A stretch of 64,000 nucleotides of DNA from Lineolata rhizophorae (Eukaryota; Ascomycota; Dothideomycetes; Lineolatales; Lineolataceae). Both the position numbers and the translations under genes were made by a program. Below the pieces are notes generated by a model. It made no database searches. It saw only the letters and a list, made by a program, of their open reading frames with translations, and was not told where the DNA came from. The stretch is taken from the NCBI GenBank assembly GCA_010093515.1, contig MU001682.1:441997-505996 (forward strand). Direction: 5' to 3'. Shown piece after piece: positions 57,549 through 64,000 of this stretch (positions are counted from its first letter, which is position 1; each line of letters starts with the position of its first letter).

Positions 57549-58819
57549 ATGTTCAGATGCACTAATTCCCGCCATCTTCCTTGGCCCTCCAGCGGAGCCG
57601 CATCTAGCGCCAGCCTCTCGGGCCGCGCCGCCGCCGCCCACGACCATGCCCTGCCCGCGGTGCGGAAGCGCAACTTACCTCTCCCGCCGCTCCTCGACGA
57701 CTCCGTGATCGCGAAGCGGAAGAAATGGAGGGGCCCGAAGCCCACGCAGGACAAGTCGCAGCTGACGCCGTTTCAGAAGCGGCTGGCGGCGAATCCTTAC
57801 GGTACGGACAAGAGGCGGCGCAGACCTTTCCCGCCGCCCTCGGCCTCTTGACGCCGGTCGCGCGGTGGTGATTCACTTGGGAGGTAAATAACTGATGAGA
57901 CATATACGCTCGAACAGCGCGCGCCTTGGCCGATAGCTCCATCCGCCTGTGCCACTACACCAACACGCGCCTGCCGACCTTCTTCCTCCTCGACATCCGC
58001 GCCGGGAAGCACCCTTCAACAGGCCAGTCCTGGGCCATCCCCACCGTCCAGCCTCCGTCCGGAAAGGCGCAGCTGGGCGAGCGCCGCAGCGTGCACTCAC
58101 GCATGCTTTCCCGGCGCGCTCTGGTCGCGATCCCGACGGCTAGGACCAGGAGGAACACGGTGCTGGTTTCGAAGAGAGGCCTGGTGGATAGCCTCGTTTG
58201 GCGGGACGGGCTCGAGGATGTTGCGGCCAAGATGTTCCGCGAGTCGGCGGCCAAGCGATTGCGTCCGTTGTTTGACCGAGCTGGTCGGGGCCTCATCGTG
58301 CCGTTGGAAGAGGCTGGCGGTGCGGAGGCAGAGGGCAGTGACGGCGCCAGTGGAGTTTCTGCCTTGCTCTTCACGCGTAGCTTTACATCACCGGCCCTGA
58401 GAGAGGCGATCTCGCAGTATAAAATGTTGGAGGTGCAGCTGCAAAGAATAGTGGGATATCTGGAGAAGGTGGTGGACAAGAAGACGTTGCAAGCGCTGTA
58501 CCCAGGCCAGGACGTCAGAGAGCTCACGAATGAGGTCATTCCGCACAACACATATGATTTCCAGTCGCACCGGGTACCGCAGATGCAGCCTCGTCTACGC
58601 TTTCCTCGCCTTCGGTACCCGACCGGATTGCTGGACGATCGAAGGGTTGGGCTATTCAGCTTGGCCGATATGTTCGGCGAGGAGGAAACACGCGAGTTGC
58701 TAAGGGGGACAGACTTTGAAAATACAAGCTGCATGGCTATCAAGGCGACAGAGCACACCTTAAAGGCGCAGCTCGCACTGATGAGGCTTCAAGGTTTCTT
58801 GGCCGAGCCACTGGCTTGA
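57549..58819 (+). CDS. conserved fungal protein of unknown function, possibly mitochondrial
   Basis: Two exons (57549-57801 and 57918-58819; intron 116 bases, GTACGG donor) encode 384 residues. The N-terminus is rich in Ser, Arg and Ala with few acids (MFRCTNSRHLPWPSSGAASS), compatible with a mitochondrial presequence. RKKWRGPKPTQDKSQLTPFQ then leads, across the junction, to AANPYARALADSSIRLCHYT and TRLPTFFLLDI, a segment I recall from a conserved fungal family that I cannot name. The second half is helical (SQYKMLEVQLQRIVGYLEKV) and ends AQLALMRLQGFLAEPLA. No catalytic motif is visible. A mitochondrial translation role is conceivable but unsupported. Confidence 0.68.
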
Positions 58820-59029
58820 CTAGATCCGTGAAGTTGAGAGATGTACCTACCATCATAAGCCAAACGCATGAAAGTTACAGTATATACACGTGTGTGACGT
58901 TCATTGCCAATTGAAAAAAATGGAGTGTATTAAATCAGAAACGAAAGATGGCTTTTCCTCCACCGAAATACAAAAGGCCATCCACCCGCTACGCCATGGA
59001 ACAGGAGAACTACTTCACATAGGAGCTTT

Positions 59030-61287
59030 TTACTTGCAGCACGACTTCTTCTCGTCATCGAACGCCAGCCGACTGAGCTGGTCTACGAGCGCACCGCCCT
59101 GCTTGACGCCGCTGGGGACGCTGCAGTAGCTGGGCGGCACGTCGAGGCAGGGGTTCTTGGTGAAGAAGTTGCGCGGCCGCAGCAGCAGCGTCATGGGCTC
59201 GGCCGGCATGACGGGGAAGTCCTCGGGCGAGGGGAAGTGGGTGATGCCGAAGGTGTGCCAGAGCACGACGTCCGTGTTGTCAATGGAGGCGGAAGGGTTC
59301 TGTGCGATCCACATGGGCAGGCCTTGGCTGGGCTCGCCGCTGGTCTGCGGCACATGGCGGCCGGCGGGATGGATCTGGTCGTCAGAGTCTGGCGAAAGAA
59401 GTAAGTCCTCCATTCAAACAAAAACGATATGCGGTTATAGGGCCAGTGGGGTCAAGCTCACATTTTGTGACGTGCACCGCATGCCGGGCGAAGCCAGCCC
59501 TCTTCCAGACGAGGCCACCTTCCTTCGGCAAGAGAGTCGGCACCTCTCGGCTAACCAACTTGTACGTCACCGGCTTCTTGCTGTAAGGGTTGATCTTGTT
59601 CGTGTTGGCCATCTCCCAGGTGCGGCTGGTCTCGCCGTTGTAGTCGCACATGCCCTCTCCTGCCGTGCTCAACTTCTTCTTGGCAGCGTAGAAGGCATTG
59701 CCGTACTTGTTTTCGGCCGAGCCCACCTCACCCGGGCCGCGTGCGGCGTCCACCTGGAAAACGGTGTTGTTGGGCCCGTCGATGTTTGGGTCGACGCGCA
59801 GGCAGAAGAGATGCTGGTGGTTGTGCGCGTTGACGCCCGGGTACACCTCTGTGCCCCAGCCGTGCGTGTCCTCGCCCTCGTTCATGGCGTACGTGTTGAG
59901 GATGCCCGTCAACTTGATCTCGAGCTGTATCGTGCCGTCCTGGTGGAAGATCCAGTAGACACAGTACTCGTAGTTGGCAGCGGTGAAGATGTGCGAGACG
60001 ATCAGCTTCCGGGCGCGCGTCACGGTGCACGAGTTATCTCGGAAGTCGGAATGTTTGAACAGAATCCCGGCATCCTCCTCGTGGATGCAGATAGCGTTCT
60101 TGATGGTCTCAGCTGCGCCGGCGCGGTTGACGAAGGCGGCGTCCATGTAGTGGATGGCGCCCTTGCAGTCGCAGCCAAGGCTGAGGCTGTTGGTCATGTA
60201 TCCCCCACCGTACTCGCCCAAGTCGAACGCATGCTTGCGTTGGTGCGGGTGCTCAGGGTTTCCGTAGGGAACGACCATCTCGGCCAAGGAAAGACGCCAG
60301 AAGACGGGCCGTTCGGTCCCCTTGTCGTTGAAGGTGATGTTGTTGAGGACGATTCCCTCCCTGTAGTTGAAGCCAATGTGGACCTTCCAGTTCTGCCAGC
60401 TGAGGACACGGCCGTCCATTTTGAAGGACACGCCCTCGGGCTGGGTGATGTTGATAGGCTTGAGGTCATTCCGGAAGCCTCCCTCCGCCTCGATGGCGGC
60501 AGCATGGTAGTTGTTCGGCGGGGCCTTGCTGACCGGCCTCCGGACCTTAGGGACATCGATGTGGATGACCTCGTGGGTGTCGGCGTTGAAGACGGGGCAG
60601 AAGTCGAGAGGGTAGGTGTACTGGCAGTCGTCGATATGCGGGCGATAGTACATGAGCGCTTGCTGAAGGCGGATGCTTGTGCCAAAGCGCTCGTCGTAAC
60701 CGATGGTCCATGCTATAGTCGCGCAATCAGTCCTGAGCAATTTGAGCGGCTTTCAGGGTCGAGAAACGTACGATCGCAGTACACCTTGTCCATGTCCTCC
60801 GGAGGGATGCCAATGATGCCGCACTGCTCGATCACCTTGGGATCCCTGCGAACGATGCCCTCGACGATTTGCAGATCCTCCATGGTGATCTGGCGCCAAT
60901 TAGCCCACAAAGATGTCATGTAAATCGGCCTCCGCGGGTAGCGGTACCCACCAGAGGCTGCACGCCCTGGGTGATCTTCCAGGACACGATCTTCCCCTCG
61001 GTCAAGTCGACGACGCCATCGAAAACCTTGCTCCCCTTGCCAATGGCAACCACGTCGGCGACGCGGTGCGGGCGCGGGGCGTTCTTGGGATCCGCGAGCC
61101 ACGCGAACATGTCGGTCTTGCGCGGCTCCCAGAGGGCCACGGCGTTGAAGTGCAGGTTGGCGTACTCTTTGCGCACAATGGCGACGGCGGCCTCGATCTC
61201 GGCCTCGCTGAGCGGATCGAGCGGGTGCGGAGGGCCCATGGTCCCGGCGGCGTGGCCGGCGACCTGCTTGAGGCGGTCGAGAGCCAT
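59030..61287 (-). CDS. copper amine oxidase (topaquinone)
   Basis: Oxidatively deaminates primary amines to aldehydes, ammonia and hydrogen peroxide; fungal members are usually peroxisomal. Four exons (60952-61287, 60772-60889, 59462-60712, 59030-59388; introns 62, 59, 73) give 687 residues. The topaquinone tyrosine lies in FTAANYEYCVYW, the catalytic Asp in HYMDAAFVNRAG, copper ligands in NAHNHQHLFCLRVD, and the third copper His in VLWHTFGITHFPSPEDFPVM. VYCDPWTIGYDERFG reads across the second junction. The C-terminus is KKSCCK, not a standard SKL-type peroxisomal signal. An ATG at 61374 would add 29 residues. GC-rich codon use; a 588-codon antisense open frame is a by-product. Confidence 0.93.
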
Positions 61288-61848
61288 TGGGGGGAACGGT
61301 AGCTTTGACACGAGCGGGACCGCGAAGCTCAGAGCCGTCGCCGCTGCTGGAGGAGCTTGGATGCGACACGCCAACGGGCAATTGCGCGCGAAAGGGCTGG
61401 CAGGGCAATGGGGCAGGCAGAGAGGGCGGCACGGCAGCTATCTATATATGCGCGGCCGGGAGGGGGGCCCGACTGGGCGCGCCGCGACTGAAGCAGTTCG
61501 TCGCCCATGATGTGCGATAAGAGAGTTATCGGGGAAAAGTGACCCGATCGAGTATGGGGCCGCGAACGTCGCCGGGCGCGGGGCAGCTCGCGCGCCACCT
61601 GGAGCCTGAGCACTTGCGGCTGGAACTCCCGTCCCGGGAGGCCGTGTTGTTTTTCGAAATCGAGCGCGGGCTCCAGCGCCTGCGAATGCTTGTCTACTAC
61701 GTAGCCATGGCGAAAGTCGACGTCCTCGCTATGCTCCCAAACAGGAAAGTACATGCTAGCAGTACACGGGGATGGGTCTAACGCCTGGCGTTTAAAATAA
61801 CCAGGAAGAGGGAAAAAAAACCCAAAAAAAAAGAGGAAAAGAAAACGC
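61288..61848. other. intergenic, 561 bases
   Basis: Amine oxidase promoter side and NUC1 3' side (both minus). Includes A-rich runs near 61815-61840. No gene supported. Confidence 0.5.
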
Positions 61849-62808
61849 TCAAGAGGGCCGCCGGCTCTGCTGCTGCAACGTCTTCTGCCTTTCGCTGTAA
61901 CCTCTGACGACAAGCGAACATGTCGTCTCCGTGCAAAGCCTCTTCCGCCGGGCGGCCGGCAGCTTGCTGGCGAACTCCAGGCCGGAGGCCCGTTCGATTG
62001 CCTCGACGGGCACTTCAAAGTCCCCCAGCGGCTTTTCGTTCGGGATGGCGGCATTCGGCAACACGAAGGCGCCGAGGGCCACGTTGCCGCCAGCCACGCC
62101 GTCCTCGGCGAAGATGACCTTGTAGAAGTGAGTGGGCACGGCGACGTTCGGCGGCGCCCCGATCACCTCGTAGCTGACCCTCCACTTCCCGTCCCCCTCC
62201 TTCTTGGGCAGATAGAGCGGGCCGGTCACGATGCGCACGCTGGGGTAGCGCGCCGTGAGGCGGCGGCAGAAGTCCTCGAAATGCGCCCAGTAGTCGCGGT
62301 TGAAGCCGTCGCCGACCTGCGGGCACATGTTGGTGAGGGCGAAGGTGGCGTCCATGGCCTGCTGGCTCCATCTGGCGTCGGCGGCGGGCACCTGGTGGCC
62401 GCGGTCGTAGCCGCTCCGGTGGTAGTCCGCCAGCCTGGCCCGGAACTTGTCGGGCACCGACTCGTCCTCGAAGAAGGCGCTGTTCCTGCGGTCGCCGTCG
62501 CGGATCGCGAGAGACGCGGGCGTGATGTGCTCGGCCACCCAGCTCGGGTTCCGCGTGCGGCGGTCGAAGGAGGATGTCAGGGAGGCGGCCGGGCGCAGGT
62601 CGGCGACGGGGCCCGGGAAGCCGTACTGGAAGACGCCGGACGGGTCCACGGGGGCGCCGGCCGGCTTTGGGACGGGCGCCGGGACGGCGGCGGGAGGCGC
62701 GACGGCCGGCGGCGCGGACGGCTTCTTGAGCGAGTAGAAGGAGGCGGTGGCAGCGGCTCCGGCGGCCGCGCCGGCCGCGGCGACGATTGCGAACGTGGCT
62801 TTGGACAT
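61849..62808 (-). CDS. NUC1: mitochondrial DNA/RNA nuclease Nuc1 (endonuclease G family)
   Basis: A non-specific sugar nuclease of the mitochondrial inner membrane, involved in recombination, mtDNA turnover and cell death. Single exon, 319 residues. A short N-terminal membrane segment (TFAIVAAAGAAAGAAATASF) precedes a Pro/Ala-rich linker. The beta-beta-alpha-Me domain follows with the signature YDRGHQVPAADARWSQ, whose His is the general base, and FALTNMCPQVGDGFNRDYWAHFE, whose Asn binds the metal. The start at 62808 is preferred over 62988, which only adds Arg-rich upstream sequence. Gene and neighbours are very GC-rich. Confidence 0.94.
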   Translation of the reverse strand: MSKATFAIVAAAGAAAGAAATASFYSLKKPSAPPAVAPPAAVPAPVPKPAGAPVDPSGVFQYGFPGPVADLRPAASLTSSFDRRTRNPSWVAEHITPASLAIRDGDRRNSAFFEDESVPDKFRARLADYHRSGYDRGHQVPAADARWSQQAMDATFALTNMCPQVGDGFNRDYWAHFEDFCRRLTARYPSVRIVTGPLYLPKKEGDGKWRVSYEVIGAPPNVAVPTHFYKVIFAEDGVAGGNVALGAFVLPNAAIPNEKPLGDFEVPVEAIERASGLEFASKLPAARRKRLCTETTCSLVVRGYSERQKTLQQQSRRPS

Positions 62809-63308
62809 GGCGCCTCGCGGAGGGACCTGAGGGGGGAAAAGGAAAGGGGAGATGACCACGGCCCGGGCGGTTGATTCGAATGTGCGCACGCGGCGGTGCC
62901 GACCGGGAGACGCGTTCAGCTGACGCGGGACGCGTGATCGGGGGGAGGAGAGGCGATGGGCGCGATGGCAATGTGCTGTACATACCACGTACTACGCACT
63001 GGGTAGGGACTGCATGTACCCAGGGCGGCGGCCTGGGCGCTGCCGGGGCTGGCATCGCGCCCGGCGCCAGGGGCCCAGCATCGCCGGGCCAGACGGCCGC
63101 CAAGGCTCGCGCCGGACGGCCGCCAGGCCTGCACGCCGGCGATCGCAGCGCCGCCGCCGCGATTCCAGCACCTTCGCACCGCAGACGCTCCGCTCCCGCT
63201 CGAAGAAGCGTCCAGCGTCCCCGCCCACGCCCGCCCGCCCGCCGCCTGCGCCGCTGCCGCTGTCCCTCTCTCGCTCGCTTGCAGCGCCGCCGCCCTCCCG
63301 CCGCGTGC
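62809..63308. promoter_or_regulatory. divergent promoter region of NUC1 and the EamA-like gene
   Basis: 500 GC-rich bases between divergent start codons, with repeated GCCGGCC-like words near 63080-63130. No gene supported. Confidence 0.5.
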
Positions 63309-63618
63309 ATGCCTAGCCCCGACCCCAGCCAGCCGGCCTATCTCCTCCACAATATTCCTACCGCTCCTGCCGGCCCGTCGTCCTCCAACCCTCCTCTGCC
63401 TCCTCCAGCCTCGCCGCCCGCCTCGCGCCTCCGCCTCAGCCCTCGCCCGCCCTCTTCTTCGTCCTCGCCCTTCGACCTCGTATCAAATCCTGACACCAGC
63501 GCCCACGCCTCCGCCGTCCCCGCCGCCGCCGCCGCCGCCGACGACGACTGGGACGACGGCGCCTCCTACGGCTCCCTTGATAACGTCGACGACGACGGCA
63601 GACCCCTGCCCCGTCACC

Positions 63619-63653
<35 letters not shown>

Positions 63654-64000
63654 AACGACGACGATTACTTCCACGACGACGACGACGACGACGTTGACGA
63701 CATGCCATCCGATCTTCGCCGCCCGCCCTTCCACCGCCCCACCGATGGCCGCTCCCACACACCGCTGCTTGCCCAGAAGCACGGGAGCGATGAGAACTAC
63801 CACGCCCCGATGCGTCCGCGCTCCCTGAGCCGCCGCTCCACCTTCCACGAACGCGATCCCGACGCCGAGGCGTCCAAGGCCACGCGCCGGCGATACACCT
63901 ACGCCGGTGCTTTCTTGCTCTTGAGCCTGGTCAGCTTCGTCATCCAGACCGAGACTGCCGTCTACATCCAGCACAACCTCGGCTGGAAGAAGGCCTATGC
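63309..64000 (+). CDS. EamA/DMT-like membrane transporter, N-terminal part (runs off window)
   Basis: The frame opens at 63309 (MPSPDPSQPAYLLHNIPTAP) and stays open to the right edge, about 230 codons. The first 195 residues are disordered: Pro/Ser-rich, then poly-Ala, then long Asp runs encoded by GAC triplets. After a basic patch (SKATRRRYTYAGAFLLLSLV) the first membrane helix begins, followed by SFVIQTETAVYIQHNLGWKK. That boundary is like fungal DUF6/EamA-type transporters of the drug/metabolite superfamily, with a cytosolic disordered head. The rest of the gene is outside the window, so family and substrate are tentative. Confidence 0.65.
63524..63696 (+). repeat. GCC and GAC trinucleotide tracts
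   Basis: Interrupted GCC (Ala) and GAC (Asp) triplet runs, in frame in the transporter head. Confidence 0.9.

Noticed and set aside
59157-60923. 588-codon plus-strand open frame
   Set aside because: It is antisense to the amine oxidase gene and crosses that gene's introns; composition is that of an antisense shadow.

Overview
The window is nuclear DNA of a filamentous ascomycete (Pezizomycotina, probably a sordariomycete). The evidence is short GT-AG introns of about 47-116 bases in most genes, compact gene spacing, and fungal-specific families: a TinC/ADIP-type protein, a Met8-Met1 fusion, a Pep4 protease, an Atp10 assembly factor and an RFTS-domain protein. I recognise 33 protein genes, one of them cut by the right edge, plus one decayed reading frame. 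Exon structures were assembled by hand from the sequence. In every spliced model the exon lengths sum to a whole number of codons.

Layout. 0.2-8.8 kb: branched-chain ketoacid dehydrogenase E1-beta, a TinC-like coiled-coil protein, a J-domain/RRM splicing factor (Cwc23/DNAJC17 type), SAICAR synthetase, the succinate dehydrogenase assembly factor SDHAF2 and a small conserved protein. 9.3-15.7 kb: the Fe-S co-chaperone Jac1, an 11-exon HIRAN/SNF2/RING helicase (HLTF/Rad5 type) and cytochrome c1. 16.3-27.4 kb: a small secreted protein with a duplicated cysteine-bracketed peptide, a short/branched-chain acyl-CoA dehydrogenase, an IFRD protein, D-aminoacyl-tRNA deacylase, the diphthamide enzyme Dph7 and an F-box protein. 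27.8-34.3 kb is conspicuously GC-rich: an ACAD10/11-type dehydrogenase, Atp10, the acetyl-CoA transporter and tRNA-splicing subunit Sen15. 34.3-36.7 kb is gene-free apart from a decayed reading frame. 36.7-56.3 kb: a mitochondrial protein of unknown role, siroheme synthase/uroporphyrinogen methyltransferase, a DapA-family aldolase, a Roadblock/LC7 protein, an RFTS protein that may be a Raf2/DIM-7-type heterochromatin factor, Oxr1, Trm10, Nep1, vacuolar aspartyl protease and prephenate dehydratase. 57.5-64 kb is GC-rich again: an unrecognised gene, a copper amine oxidase, mitochondrial nuclease Nuc1 and the start of an EamA-like transporter.

The genes form no biosynthetic cluster; this is ordinary core genome. 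Many products are mitochondrial (E1-beta, SDHAF2, Jac1, cytochrome c1, an acyl-CoA dehydrogenase, Atp10, Nuc1 and one or two unknowns), and several neighbours share divergent promoters. I saw no rRNA or tRNA gene, no CRISPR array and no intact mobile element. The observations most worth following are the duplicated peptide at 16.3-16.8 kb, whose two copies differ only at synonymous sites, and the RFTS-domain protein at 45-47 kb.
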